This document shows positions 1 through 7,290 of a DNA stretch of 18,611 nt, one piece after another. The DNA is from Bordetella parapertussis (GTDB taxonomy: Bacteria > Pseudomonadota > Gammaproteobacteria > Burkholderiales > Burkholderiaceae_C), in contig CAMDIP010000007.1 of assembly GCA_945899335.1 (NCBI GenBank), forward strand, positions 1-18,611. Reading direction: 5' to 3'. Position numbers and translations under genes: made by a program. The notes under the pieces were generated by a model. That model worked only from the letters and a program-made list of their open reading frames with translations, made no database searches and was not told the DNA's origin. The number at the start of each line of letters is the position of its first letter. The stretch's first letter is position 1.

Positions 1-645
1 TTGACCTCTTTGATGGCCTCGCTTCGCATCGGTGGCAGCGTGGCTTTGGCGGTGGTGGGCAATTTGGTGCTGATTCCCGTGGTGCTTTACTACTTGCTGA
101 TGGACGGCCATGTGGCTTTGTCGCACTTGCGCCAATGGGTGCCGCTGAATGCCAAAGCGTCTGTAGACAGTTTCGTCAGCGAGGCCGACAGCGTATTGGG
201 TGAGTATGTGCGCGGCCAGTTGTTGGTGATGCTGATTTTGGCAGCGTATTACGTCATCGGTCTGTCCTTGTTTGGTTTGTCTGTGGCTTGGCCCATTGGC
301 ATCTTCACCGGCTTGGCGGTATTTGTGCCCTATGTGGGTTTTGGTGTCGGCTTGTTGTTGGCCGCTTTGTCAGGCTTTTTGGAGATGGCACCTATGCAAG
401 CCACCATCATGTTGGTGGTGGTATTTGGCGTGGGCCAGTTGATCGAGGGCTTTGTCCTCACGCCGCGTTTGGTGGGTGAGCGTATTGGCTTGCACCCCTT
501 GGCGGTGATTTTTGCTTTGCTGGCTTTTGGGCAACTGCTGGGGTTTGTCGGCGTACTCATGGCCTTGCCGGCCAGCGCGGTGCTGTTGGTTGCTTTGCGC
601 CGAATGCGAGAGCGTTACATGGCCAGCCGTTTGTATGCAGGTTAG
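1..645 (+). CDS. AI-2E family (PerM-like) membrane transporter, 5' truncated
   Basis: This is the C-terminal 214 residues of an AI-2E/PerM family polytopic membrane protein. The frame is open from base 1, and family members usually have about 350 residues, so the start lies upstream of the window; the TTG at base 1 is not taken as the start. Hydrophobic segments lie near residues 12-34, 73-97, 98-122, 133-150 and 165-198. The family pattern is visible: a long amphipathic stretch with EYVRGQ, then glycine-rich helices containing PYVGFG, then an EGFVLTPRLVGERIGLHPL block before the last helix. The family is named for a proposed autoinducer-2 exporter, but substrates vary and cannot be read from the sequence. 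hda begins 6 bases after the stop, so the two are probably co-transcribed. Confidence 0.88.
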   Translation: MTSLMASLRIGGSVALAVVGNLVLIPVVLYYLLMDGHVALSHLRQWVPLNAKASVDSFVSEADSVLGEYVRGQLLVMLILAAYYVIGLSLFGLSVAWPIGIFTGLAVFVPYVGFGVGLLLAALSGFLEMAPMQATIMLVVVFGVGQLIEGFVLTPRLVGERIGLHPLAVIFALLAFGQLLGFVGVLMALPASAVLLVALRRMRERYMASRLYAG

Positions 646-651
646 CTTGGC

Positions 652-1338
652 ATGAGGCAAATTGCTTTGGACATCGGTGTTGATGTCGGCCCCACCTTGT
701 CCAATTTTGAACCCGGCCACAACGCCGCAGCCCTTGAGCATTTGCAACTTTGGCTGGCAGGCGACACCCGCTCTCCTGTGCCCACCTACCTCTGGGGCGA
801 GCAAGGTTGCGGCAAAAGCCACTTGCTGGAAGCCGTGGCGCAGGCCATCACCTCGCAAGGCCACAGCGTGGGTTGGCTGGACGCGAGCATTACCGAGCCC
901 AGTGCCTTTGATACCCAATGGGATGTGGTGTTGATGGACGACGTTCAGGCTTACAGCGCGGTACAGCAACATGCGGCCTTCAACTGGTTTGTTCACGCCG
1001 CAACGCCGGGCTCTGCACGTCAACCCTGGGTGCTGGCAGCGGGTTTGTTGCCCCCGCAAGACTTGCCTTTGCGTGAAGACTTGCGCACCCGTTTGGGCTG
1101 GGGCCATGTGTTTCATCTGCAGGTCTTGGGTGAAAACGAACGCCGAGCGGTCTTGGTTCGCCATGCCCAAGCGTTGGGCATGACCTTGAACAACGACTTG
1201 CTGGACTATTTGCTCAGCCGTTTCAGCCGCGACTTGGGTCATTTGATCGACCTGCTGCACCGCTTGGACGCGTTTGCTTTGCAAACCCAGCGCCCCCTCA
1301 CCATCCCTTTGCTTCGAGCCATGCTCGATGAAAGTTAA
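652..1338 (+). CDS. hda: DnaA regulatory inactivator Hda
   Basis: A 228-residue AAA+ protein resembling the ATPase part of DnaA without its DNA-binding domain. Hda bound to the DNA-loaded sliding clamp stimulates ATP hydrolysis by DnaA and so prevents over-initiation of replication. The N-terminus MRQIALDIG carries a QxxLx(I/L) clamp-binding motif at residues 3-8, where Hda proteins carry it. Walker A is GEQGCGKSH (49-57) and Walker B is VVLMDD (92-97). An arginine-containing sensor-2-like segment, RFSRDLGHLID, starts at residue 190. Length is normal. The ATG at 652 is chosen because it places the clamp motif at the extreme N-terminus. The gene sits tightly between the transporter and a HAD phosphatase. 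Confidence 0.95.
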   Translation: MRQIALDIGVDVGPTLSNFEPGHNAAALEHLQLWLAGDTRSPVPTYLWGEQGCGKSHLLEAVAQAITSQGHSVGWLDASITEPSAFDTQWDVVLMDDVQAYSAVQQHAAFNWFVHAATPGSARQPWVLAAGLLPPQDLPLREDLRTRLGWGHVFHLQVLGENERRAVLVRHAQALGMTLNNDLLDYLLSRFSRDLGHLIDLLHRLDAFALQTQRPLTIPLLRAMLDES

Positions 1339-1342
1339 GCGC

Positions 1343-2014
1343 ATGAAATTGGCCCTGTTTGACCTTGACCAGACCTTGTTGCCGCTGGACTCTGACCAAT
1401 CGTGGGGCGAGTTCACCCTGGGTTTGGGTTGGGCCGACCCGCACACCTTCAAACAACGCAACGATGGGTTTTATGCCGACTACAACGCGGGTTGTTTGGA
1501 TATCCATGCCTATGTACGCTTTGCCACGGAAGCGATAAGGCAACGCGGCTTGACAGCCGCCCATGAGGCGCACCGACAATTCATGCAGCAAGTCATTCAG
1601 CCAGCCATCAAGCCGCAGGCACTTGAATTGGTGGAAGCGCACCGCGCACAAGGCGACACCTTGGTGATGGTGACCGCCACCAATGAATTTGTCACCACAC
1701 CCATTGCCCAAGCCTTTGGCATGGATGTGCTGCTGGCGGTTCAACTGGTGCGCGATGCCGACGGCAACTTCACCGGTGACATTGACGGCACGCCTAGCTT
1801 GCGAGAAGGCAAAGTCACGCGGGTGAACCTATGGTTGCAAGCGCAGGGCTTGAGCCTGCCCGAGGTCCACGCCACCTTTTACAGCGACTCGATGAACGAC
1901 TTGCCCTTGCTGGAAAAAGTCGATGTGCCCGTGGTCACCAACGGCGGTCCAGCGCTTAAACAAATCGCCCAAGAGCGCGGGTGGCGTATCCTCGACCTTT
2001 TCGAGACTTCATGA
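1343..2014 (+). CDS. HAD-IB family phosphatase (SerB-like fold)
   Basis: A 223-residue haloacid dehalogenase superfamily hydrolase. All four motifs are present: motif I DLDQT with nucleophile D7 and acid/base D9, motif II T111 in VMVTA, motif III K157 in REGKVTR, and motif IV SDSMNDLP with D182 and D186. The helical cap between motifs I and II matches the HAD-IB subfamily (phosphoserine phosphatase-like), whose members hydrolyse small phosphomonoesters; the substrate is unknown. The start at 1343 gives the usual family N-terminus MKLALFDLD. An in-frame ATG at 1328, overlapping the end of hda by 11 bases, would add five residues and cannot be excluded. The stop overlaps the pcnB start as ATGA, implying translational coupling. 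Confidence 0.88.
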   Translation: MKLALFDLDQTLLPLDSDQSWGEFTLGLGWADPHTFKQRNDGFYADYNAGCLDIHAYVRFATEAIRQRGLTAAHEAHRQFMQQVIQPAIKPQALELVEAHRAQGDTLVMVTATNEFVTTPIAQAFGMDVLLAVQLVRDADGNFTGDIDGTPSLREGKVTRVNLWLQAQGLSLPEVHATFYSDSMNDLPLLEKVDVPVVTNGGPALKQIAQERGWRILDLFETS

Positions 2015-3474
2015 TCAGCAAAATCATTAACCGTTTGATGGGCAAGTCCAGCCCCAAACCTTCCCCCAAGTTTGGCCAACGGCGTGTCATTACCGAACAG
2101 GACCATGGCATTGACCATACCTTGGTCGACGAGCGCGCCATGAACGTGGTGCGTACCTTGCAAGAGCGTGGCTTTGAAGCCTATATCGTGGGTGGTGCGG
2201 TGCGTGATTTGCTGGTGGGTTTAAAGCCCAAAGACTTCGATGTCGCCACCAACGCCACGCCTGAAGAGGTGAGAGCCTGTTTTCGCCGCGCCTTCATCAT
2301 TGGGCGGCGTTTTCGTATCGTGCATGTGGTGTATGGCCGAGGCCGTGAACACGAGGTGATCGAGGTCTCCACCTTCCGCGCTTACCTTGACAGCAACGAC
2401 GCCGAGCAGGTCAGCGGTAATGAACGCACCAGCAAAAAAGCCCTCTCCAACATGACCCATGCCGTGGACGCCAGTGGGCGTGTGTTGCGCGACAACGTCT
2501 GGGGTCCGCAAGAAGAAGACGCGGCGCGGCGCGACTTCACCGTCAACGCCATGTACTACGACCCCCTAACGGGCGACGTGATCGACTACCACCATGGTTT
2601 GGAAGACGGCAAGAAACGCGTCTTGCGCATGATTGGCGACCCTGCAGCCCGTTACCGCGAAGATCCTGTGCGCATCATCCGAGCGGTGCGCTTTGCCGCC
2701 AAGTTAAACAATTTGGGTTTCAAAATAGAGCCCCGAACAGCCAAGCCCTTGAAGGCTTCAGTGGGTTTGTTGGCTGATGTGCCGCAAAGCCGTTTGTTTG
2801 ACGAGATGCTCAAGCTTTTGCAAACCGGCCACGCTCTGGCCAGCATTGAGCAACTCAAAACCTTAGGCATGGCACGGGGCATTTACCCGCTCTTGGATGT
2901 GGTGGTCGAGCGTGTCGATACCGAATTTGTGAATGCCGCTTTGCAAGACACCGACCGCCGCGTAGGCGAGGGCAAGCCCGTGGCACCCAGCTTTTTGCTC
3001 GCTTGCGTGTTGTGGGCCGATGTGCGCGAAGGTTGGCAGGTGCGCAGCGCCGAGATGCCTACCTTTCCTGCTTTGCAAGATGCTATTGAAGATGTGTTCA
3101 ATTCCCGTATTGGGGACGTGTCGGGGCGTGGCAAATTGGCAGGCGATATGCGTGAAATTTGGACCATGCAACCGCGCTTTGACAAACGCACTGGCAGCGC
3201 CCCGTTTGGTTTGGTCGAGCAAGCGCGGTTTCGTGCCGGTTTCGATTTCATGCGACTGCGCGCTGAAGTGGGCGAGATCGAAGAAGAATTGGCCGATTGG
3301 TGGGAAACCTTCAGCACGGCAAGCGATGACACCCGCGCTGACATGCTGTCAGCAGTGAAGCCTGCTCCTCGTGCGGTAAAGGCCGATGGCACACCGGTCG
3401 CTCGCAAGCGCCCACGGCGTAGACGCAAGCCTGCCGGCAGTGGCCCCAGCAGCGGTGCTGACACAGCAGAATAA
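2011..3474 (+). CDS. pcnB: Poly(A) polymerase I
   Basis: A 487-residue class II nucleotidyltransferase of the poly(A) polymerase / tRNA CCA transferase family. PAP I adds 3' poly(A) tails that mark RNAs for decay. The active-site region shows GGAVRD (61-66) followed by KDFDVATNATPEE with catalytic carboxylates D75 and D77. FRRAFIIGRRFRIVHV, EDAARRDFTVNAMYYD (169-184) and RYREDPVRIIRAVRFAAKL (214-232) match the PcnB rather than the CCA-adding branch. The last 35 or so residues are basic and low in complexity (ARKRPRRRRKP), typical of the PcnB RNA-binding tail. ATG 2011 overlaps the HAD gene stop by 4 bases. An in-frame GTG at 1981 would add ten residues of no obvious value. folK follows, as in many proteobacteria. 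Confidence 0.95.
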   Translation: MISKIINRLMGKSSPKPSPKFGQRRVITEQDHGIDHTLVDERAMNVVRTLQERGFEAYIVGGAVRDLLVGLKPKDFDVATNATPEEVRACFRRAFIIGRRFRIVHVVYGRGREHEVIEVSTFRAYLDSNDAEQVSGNERTSKKALSNMTHAVDASGRVLRDNVWGPQEEDAARRDFTVNAMYYDPLTGDVIDYHHGLEDGKKRVLRMIGDPAARYREDPVRIIRAVRFAAKLNNLGFKIEPRTAKPLKASVGLLADVPQSRLFDEMLKLLQTGHALASIEQLKTLGMARGIYPLLDVVVERVDTEFVNAALQDTDRRVGEGKPVAPSFLLACVLWADVREGWQVRSAEMPTFPALQDAIEDVFNSRIGDVSGRGKLAGDMREIWTMQPRFDKRTGSAPFGLVEQARFRAGFDFMRLRAEVGEIEEELADWWETFSTASDDTRADMLSAVKPAPRAVKADGTPVARKRPRRRRKPAGSGPSSGADTAE

Positions 3475-3489
3475 GCAAGTCAATCTGCC

Positions 3490-3975
3490 GTGAATCCGTC
3501 AGACTGCCGAGAACCCGTCAGTGCCTGCGTGGCACTTGGCGCCAATTTGGGTGAAGCTGTCGCCACCCTGCGCCAAGTCTTGGCAGATATCGCCGCATTG
3601 CCCCACACCCAACTGCTGCAAGCCTCCCCATTCCTTAGCAGCGCACCGCTGGACGCGGATGGCCCTGCGTATCTCAACGCTGTGGTGCGCCTTGAAACCC
3701 GACTCAACGCGGTTGAGCTGTTGCAAGCTTTGCAGGGTTTGGAAAATGCCGCAGGCCGCACGCGTGACTATCACCATGCGCCACGCACCCTGGATTTAGA
3801 TTTGCTTTTTTATGGCGATGCACACATGCAAAGCGAATATTTAAGCTTGCCCCACCCGCGGTGGACACAACGCGCTTTTGTGTTGCTACCCTTGCAAGCG
3901 GTGTGCCCTGAGAAAGTGACCCCCGATATGCTGGCTGCCGTTGCCGACCAAGCCTGTGCTTGGTTGGAGGCCTAG
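3490..3975 (+). CDS. folK: 6-hydroxymethyl-7,8-dihydropterin pyrophosphokinase (HPPK)
   Basis: A 161-residue HPPK, which transfers pyrophosphate from ATP to 6-hydroxymethyl-7,8-dihydropterin in folate synthesis. Family features are the N-terminal VALGANLG (14-21), SPFLSSAPL (46-54), and the HPPK signature HHAPRTLDLDLLFYG (95-109) with Mg2+/ATP-binding D102 and D104. A PHPRWTQRAFVLLPL segment (121-135) follows. Length is normal. The start is a GTG at 3490 with no strong Shine-Dalgarno. It lies 15 bases after pcnB, and the pcnB-folK pairing is widely conserved. The 3' end faces the convergent TM2 gene with 4 bases between the two stops. Confidence 0.95.
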   Translation: MNPSDCREPVSACVALGANLGEAVATLRQVLADIAALPHTQLLQASPFLSSAPLDADGPAYLNAVVRLETRLNAVELLQALQGLENAAGRTRDYHHAPRTLDLDLLFYGDAHMQSEYLSLPHPRWTQRAFVLLPLQAVCPEKVTPDMLAAVADQACAWLEA

Positions 3976-3979
3976 GCGG

Positions 3980-4426
3980 TCACTGCGAAATTTTTCGCGC
4001 TTCTTCTATTTGGTATTCGAAGTAGCGCTGAAAGCCATAGGCCAAGGTGGAGAGCAAAGCGGTGGTGCCCACCATGAGTGACAAGATCAAGGCAAGCACG
4101 ATCAGCCAGTTGGTGGCACCGGCGGGCGACTCCACTTCGTCTTGCGGGTTGTATGTGCTGTTCCAGCGCTCGGTGGACATCAAGCCCCAGTAAATCGCGT
4201 TCAGCGCACCGACGGCAATGGTGATGCCTAAGAGGGGCACCAGCCACCAACTGAGCGGGTCGTCCACACCAAAATCTTGGGCTCGCTGAAAGCCATACAA
4301 ACCCAGCAGAGTGGGCCAAGGCAAAACCCAAGCAAGCCAATCGCCTTTGCCAAACATGTAAAAACGGTGCAAGCCAACAGGGCCACCCAAAAAGCTCAAC
4401 CAAGCCGCCAATGTTTTATTTTTCAT
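3980..4426 (-). CDS. TM2 domain-containing membrane protein
   Basis: A 148-residue small membrane protein. The N-terminal half matches the TM2 domain: a hydrophobic helix with the glycine-rich FLGGPVGLHRFYMF turn (12-25), then a second membrane stretch around 30-45. Further hydrophobic segments lie at about 58-82 and 107-130, giving roughly four membrane passes in all. The end is a charged, probably cytoplasmic tail (FQRYFEYQIEEARK). The function of bacterial TM2 proteins is mostly unknown. The start at 4426 is chosen because it places the TM2 motif at the N-terminus and follows the acetyltransferase stop by 8 bases. A longer frame starting at 4534 would run deep into that gene. The two genes are probably co-transcribed. 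Confidence 0.8.
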   Translation of the reverse strand: MKNKTLAAWLSFLGGPVGLHRFYMFGKGDWLAWVLPWPTLLGLYGFQRAQDFGVDDPLSWWLVPLLGITIAVGALNAIYWGLMSTERWNSTYNPQDEVESPAGATNWLIVLALILSLMVGTTALLSTLAYGFQRYFEYQIEEARKISQ

Positions 4427-4434
4427 ACAAAGGA

Positions 4435-4989
4435 TTATCGGTTTGGCGGCGTGAGCTCGCTGGCAGGGCTGGAATCTCCCAAGCCCAAGGCTTTTTGCAT
4501 GAACACCGTGTCCAGCCATTGACCGTGTTTCCAACCGCTGGCTTTCAAGATGCCTGACTGCTCAAACCCCAAACTGCGGTGCAACCCTATCGAGCCTGCG
4601 TTGGCCGAGTCGCCAATGACCGCCAGCATTTGCCGAATACCCAGCGCCTCACAATAGCGTAAAAGTTCTGCCAGCAAGGCGCGTCCAATGCCTTGACCCG
4701 CATGGTCGGCGTGGATGTAAACCGAGTCTTCGGCCAAGAAACGAAAGGCAGGGCGGGGTCTGAAGGCACCCGCATAGGCAAATCCCAACACCTCGGCACC
4801 ACGGCTGGCGACCAAGTGCGGCAAGCCTTTGGCTAGCACGTCAGTGCGGCGGCGTGTCATTTCGTCTAGGTCTGGCGCATCTAATTCAAAGCTGCCCTTG
4901 CCATGCGTTACATGGTGGGCGTAGATCGCGGTAATGGCTGGCAAGTCAGCTGGCGAACTGGGTCGGATAAGCAGGGTGGAAGGGGGCAT
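4435..4989 (-). CDS. GNAT family N-acetyltransferase (phosphinothricin/methionine-sulfone acetyltransferase-like)
   Basis: A 184-residue GCN5-related acetyltransferase. It follows the phosphinothricin/MnaT-type subfamily: IRPSSPADLPAITAIYAHHV at the N-terminus, a GSFELDAPDLDEM segment, VLGFAYAGAFRPRPAFRF (67-84), EDSVYIHADHAGQGIGRALL (87-106) containing the acetyl-CoA pyrophosphate loop G98-Q-G-I-G102, and the C-terminal GDSANAGSIGLHRSLGF (126-142) and GWKHGQWLD (152-160). Relatives acetylate amino groups of amino-acid analogues such as phosphinothricin or methionine sulfoximine; the natural substrate here is unknown. It is divergent from rpsP and heads a two-gene unit with the TM2 gene. Confidence 0.88.
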   Translation of the reverse strand: MPPSTLLIRPSSPADLPAITAIYAHHVTHGKGSFELDAPDLDEMTRRRTDVLAKGLPHLVASRGAEVLGFAYAGAFRPRPAFRFLAEDSVYIHADHAGQGIGRALLAELLRYCEALGIRQMLAVIGDSANAGSIGLHRSLGFEQSGILKASGWKHGQWLDTVFMQKALGLGDSSPASELTPPNR

Positions 4990-5001
4990 GGGTGCTCAGT
5001 C

Positions 5002-5007
5002 TATAAT
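5002..5007 (+). promoter_or_regulatory. -10 element of the rpsP operon promoter
   Basis: A perfect TATAAT lies 83 bases upstream of the rpsP start, in the divergent gap after the acetyltransferase gene. No good -35 hexamer is visible 16-18 bases upstream. The stretch after the box is GC-rich (GGCAGGC), as in stringently controlled ribosomal promoters, and the same GGCTTT follows at the same spacing in the rplS promoter. The 5' leader downstream can pair TCAGCGA (5018-5024) with TCGCTGA (5057-5063). Promoter assignment is inference from the motif and position. Confidence 0.6.
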
Positions 5008-5090
5008 GGCAGGCTTTTCAGCGAGCGCTGGCCGGGTGGTCATGTCGCGTGTCTCATCGCTGAATCAAAGTCTGCACCCAAGGATAAACC

Positions 5091-5342
5091 ATGGTCGTCA
5101 TCCGACTTTCACGCGGCGGCGCAAAAGCCCGCCCCTTTTTCAACATTGTTGTGGCTGACAAACGCGTTCGCCGCGATGGCCGTTTTATCGAGCGCATCGG
5201 TTTTTACAACCCTATCGCTTCTGGTGGTGAGGAAGGCTTGCGCATTGCCCAAGACCGTCTGAGCTACTGGGTCGGCGTGGGCGCGCAAACTTCGCCTACC
5301 GTAGACCGCCTGATCAAACAAGCCGGCAAAACTGCCGCTTAA
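5091..5342 (+). CDS. rpsP: 30S ribosomal protein bS16
   Basis: An 83-residue ribosomal protein bS16, an assembly and structural protein of the 30S body. The N-terminal [20 protein letters not shown], the [14 protein letters not shown] segment (28-41) and [18 protein letters not shown] (57-74) are diagnostic. Length is normal. An AAGGA Shine-Dalgarno (5080-5084) precedes the ATG. It is first in the canonical rpsP-rimM-trmD-rplS operon, with rimM starting 17 bases after its stop. Confidence 0.98.
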   Translation: MVVIRLSRGGAKARPFFNIVVADKRVRRDGRFIERIGFYNPIASGGEEGLRIAQDRLSYWVGVGAQTSPTVDRLIKQAGKTAA

Positions 5343-5359
5343 AAGCCCATCCCCAACCC

Positions 5360-5932
5360 ATGCAACCCGCTTGGGAGCCTGCTGAATTACCAGCGGATGC
5401 TATCGAAGTCGGGCGCATTCTGGACGCTTGGGGACTTAAGGGTTGGCTGAAAATCATCCCCCACAGCGCCTCTCCCGAGGCGCTGTTTTCATCTAAACGC
5501 TGGTTTTTACAACCCAATGAACGTGGTGCCTCGCCTTTCAGTGGCACCGTATTGTTGCGTGTGCGCGAAGCCAAAGAGCATTCGGACAGCGTGGTGGCTT
5601 GCATCCATGAATTGGATGACCGTGACATCGCAGAAAGCCTCAAAGGCGCTCGCATATTTGTACCTCGCTCGAGTTTCCCCACCCCTGCCATCGACGAATA
5701 CTATTGGGTGGATCTGATGGGCTTGCAGGTGCGAAACCGCGAGGGCGTCAATTTAGGCGAGGTCACCGAGTTGTTGTCCACCGGCCCGCAAACGGTGCTG
5801 GTGTTGCGCGACTCGGTAACAGACGGTGAAGGCAAACCCATTGAGCGCATGATTCCCTTTGTCTCCGCCTATGTCGATGAGGTGGACATCCAAGGGCGCC
5901 TCATCACGGTCGACTGGCAAGCCGATTACTGA
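5360..5932 (+). CDS. rimM: Ribosome maturation factor RimM
   Basis: A 190-residue RimM, which binds the 30S head near uS19 and helps late maturation of the 16S rRNA 3' domain. The N-terminal RimM domain (about 16-100) shows EVGRILDAWGLKGWLKI. The C-terminal PRC-barrel domain (about 112-186) opens with EYYWVDLMGLQV and ends with ERMIPFVSAYVDEVD and the ITVDW strand. The first 14 residues are a poorly conserved extension. Position between rpsP and trmD supports the call. Confidence 0.96.
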   Translation: MQPAWEPAELPADAIEVGRILDAWGLKGWLKIIPHSASPEALFSSKRWFLQPNERGASPFSGTVLLRVREAKEHSDSVVACIHELDDRDIAESLKGARIFVPRSSFPTPAIDEYYWVDLMGLQVRNREGVNLGEVTELLSTGPQTVLVLRDSVTDGEGKPIERMIPFVSAYVDEVDIQGRLITVDWQADY

Positions 5933-5959
5933 TCGCTGCAGTTGCCGCATACTTTGACC

Positions 5960-6721
5960 ATGCGCGTTGACATCATCACTTTGTTTCCCGAACTTTTCCC
6001 TGCTTTTTTGCAAGCTGGTGTGACTCGACGCGCCTATGACAGCGGGCAGTTATACGTCAAAACCTGGAACCCGCGTGACTACGCCGAGGGCAATTACAAG
6101 CGGGTGGACGACCGGCCTTTTGGCGGCGGCCCTGGCATGGTCATGCTGGCTGAACCACTGTCGGAATGCTTGGCAGCAGTTCGCGCTGAAAGCGGCTTGG
6201 ACAGAGCACAAGCGCCCTTGCTTTATTTTTCACCGGTGGGCGAGGTCTTGAACCAAAGCTTGGTAGTGCGCGGCGGTCAAACCGATGGCGTGGTGTTGCT
6301 GTGTGGCCGCTACGAGGGCATTGACCAACGCTTTATTGATAGGCATGTGGACGCCCAAATCAGCTTGGGTGACTTTGTGTTGTCGGGCGGGGAAATTGCT
6401 GCCATGGCATGGTTGGATGCCTTGGCCCGTTTGCAATCGGGGGTTTTGCACGATGAGCAAAGCCATTTGCAAGACAGCTTCACTCCTGCGCTGAGCGGTT
6501 TGCTGGATTGCCAGCACTACACCCGTCCCGAGGTATGGCAAGACCAAACAGTACCCGAGGCCCTGCTGTCGGGTCACCATGCGCAAATTGCGGCTTGGCG
6601 ACGCCAGCAAAGCTTGATGCTGACCGCCCAAAACCGCCCCGACTTGTTAGAAAAGGCTCGCCAGTCAGGGCTTTTAGCCCGCGCGGATGAGGAACTGTTG
6701 GCCAATAAGCCCAAACGCTAG
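5960..6721 (+). CDS. trmD: tRNA (guanine37-N1)-methyltransferase TrmD
   Basis: A 253-residue SPOUT-class methyltransferase that makes m1G37 in tRNAs with G36G37, preventing +1 frameshifting. Visible features are RVDDRPFGGGPGMVM (48-62), the trefoil-knot S-adenosylmethionine site VLLCGRYEGIDQRFID (112-127) and SLGDFVLSGGEIAAM (135-149), the catalytic region with R157 and D172 (QDSF), and LLDCQHYTRPEVW (181-193). ATG 5960 is chosen because TrmD proteins begin with M-R-x-D; an in-frame TTG at 5942 would add six residues. The gene starts 27 bases after rimM with no clear Shine-Dalgarno. Confidence 0.97.
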   Translation: MRVDIITLFPELFPAFLQAGVTRRAYDSGQLYVKTWNPRDYAEGNYKRVDDRPFGGGPGMVMLAEPLSECLAAVRAESGLDRAQAPLLYFSPVGEVLNQSLVVRGGQTDGVVLLCGRYEGIDQRFIDRHVDAQISLGDFVLSGGEIAAMAWLDALARLQSGVLHDEQSHLQDSFTPALSGLLDCQHYTRPEVWQDQTVPEALLSGHHAQIAAWRRQQSLMLTAQNRPDLLEKARQSGLLARADEELLANKPKR

Positions 6722-6730
6722 CCAGCCAGC

Positions 6731-6736
6731 TATAAT
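6731..6736 (+). promoter_or_regulatory. -10 element of an internal rplS promoter
   Basis: A perfect TATAAT lies 10 bases after the trmD stop and 90 bases before rplS, followed by AGTG and then GGCTTT. The rpsP box has the same GGCTTT at the same offset. No consensus -35 is seen, since the expected position falls in the end of trmD. An internal promoter would let L19 be made in excess of RimM and TrmD, which bacteria need in much smaller amounts. This is inference from motif and position. Confidence 0.58.
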
Positions 6737-6747
6737 AGTGGGCTTTC

Positions 6748-6822
6748 GATCCTCTGGATGGCCGCCTCGTGTTTCAAACACCATAGGCCTTTTGTGTAGC
6801 GCATCCACGATCATTGTGAGGA
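6748..6822 (+). promoter_or_regulatory. Structured 5' leader of rplS with Shine-Dalgarno
   Basis: Nested complementary segments can form one long stem-loop: GATC 6748-6751 with GATC 6809-6812, GGATG 6756-6760 with CATCC 6802-6806, GGCC around 6760-6763 with GGCC 6786-6789, and an apical GTGTT 6769-6773 with AACAC 6777-6781. The stem ends just before the Shine-Dalgarno GTGAGGA (6816-6822). Such a leader could be the target of ribosomal-protein feedback or an RNA processing site. The pairing is read by eye and no folding energy was computed. Confidence 0.4.
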
Positions 6823-6826
6823 CATC

Positions 6827-7210
6827 ATGAATCTCATCCAGACTCTGGAACAAGAAGAAATCGCCCGTATGGGCAAGAAAATCCCGGTTTTCGCCCCTGG
6901 CGACACCGTGGTGGTCAGCGTCAACGTGGTCGAGGGAACTCGCAAACGTGTGCAGGCCTTTGAAGGCGTGGTCATTGCCAAGCGCAACCGCGGCATCAAC
7001 TCCAACTTCATCGTTCGCAAAATCTCCAGCGGTGAAGGCGTTGAGCGTACTTTCCAAACCTACAGCCCTTTGATCGCAGCCATTGACGTCAAACGCCGTG
7101 GCGATGTGCGTCGCGCCAAGCTTTACTATTTGCGTGAACGCAGTGGTAAATCTGCCCGTATCAAAGAAAAACTCACAGCCAAAGCAGCACCTGCTGCTGC
7201 CGCTAAGTAA
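6827..7210 (+). CDS. rplS: 50S ribosomal protein bL19
   Basis: A 127-residue bL19, which sits at the 30S-50S interface. Conserved segments are [19 protein letters not shown] (19-37), [23 protein letters not shown] (40-62), [19 protein letters not shown] (66-84) and [25 protein letters not shown] (90-114). The alanine/lysine-rich tail after about residue 114 is a little longer than in E. coli L19. A strong GTGAGGA precedes the ATG. It is the last gene of the operon and a terminator follows. Confidence 0.98.
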   Translation: MNLIQTLEQEEIARMGKKIPVFAPGDTVVVSVNVVEGTRKRVQAFEGVVIAKRNRGINSNFIVRKISSGEGVERTFQTYSPLIAAIDVKRRGDVRRAKLYYLRERSGKSARIKEKLTAKAAPAAAAK

Positions 7211-7236
7211 GACCTACCTCAAGGTCTGCTTGAAAC

Positions 7237-7270
7237 AAACCGCCCCAGTTCACGCTGCGGCGGTTTTTTT
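7237..7270 (+). terminator. Rho-independent terminator after rplS
   Basis: An eight-base stem AAACCGCC (7237-7244) pairs with GGCGGTTT (7259-7266) around a 14-base loop, and a run of seven T (7264-7270) overlaps its end. It lies 26 bases after the rplS stop and ends the ribosomal operon. A smaller GACCT/AGGTC hairpin (7211-7226) precedes it. Confidence 0.85.
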
Positions 7271-7290
7271 CTGACCCCCCCATTACCTTT

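Noticed and set aside
370..1461. A 363-codon open frame on the minus strand antisense to the transporter, hda and the HAD gene
   Set aside because: It crosses three well-supported genes in antisense, has no recognisable domain and is glutamine/histidine-rich as expected from reversed GC-biased codons.
2883..3464. A 193-codon minus-strand frame opposite pcnB
   Set aside because: Composition is serine/arginine-rich low-complexity, typical of an antisense shadow, and pcnB motifs are intact on the plus strand.
5018..5063. rpsP leader hairpin (TCAGCGA with TCGCTGA) as a ribosomal-protein autoregulatory element
   Set aside because: One 7-bp stem enclosing 32 bases with only weak inner pairing, far from the Shine-Dalgarno; too little to claim a regulatory structure.
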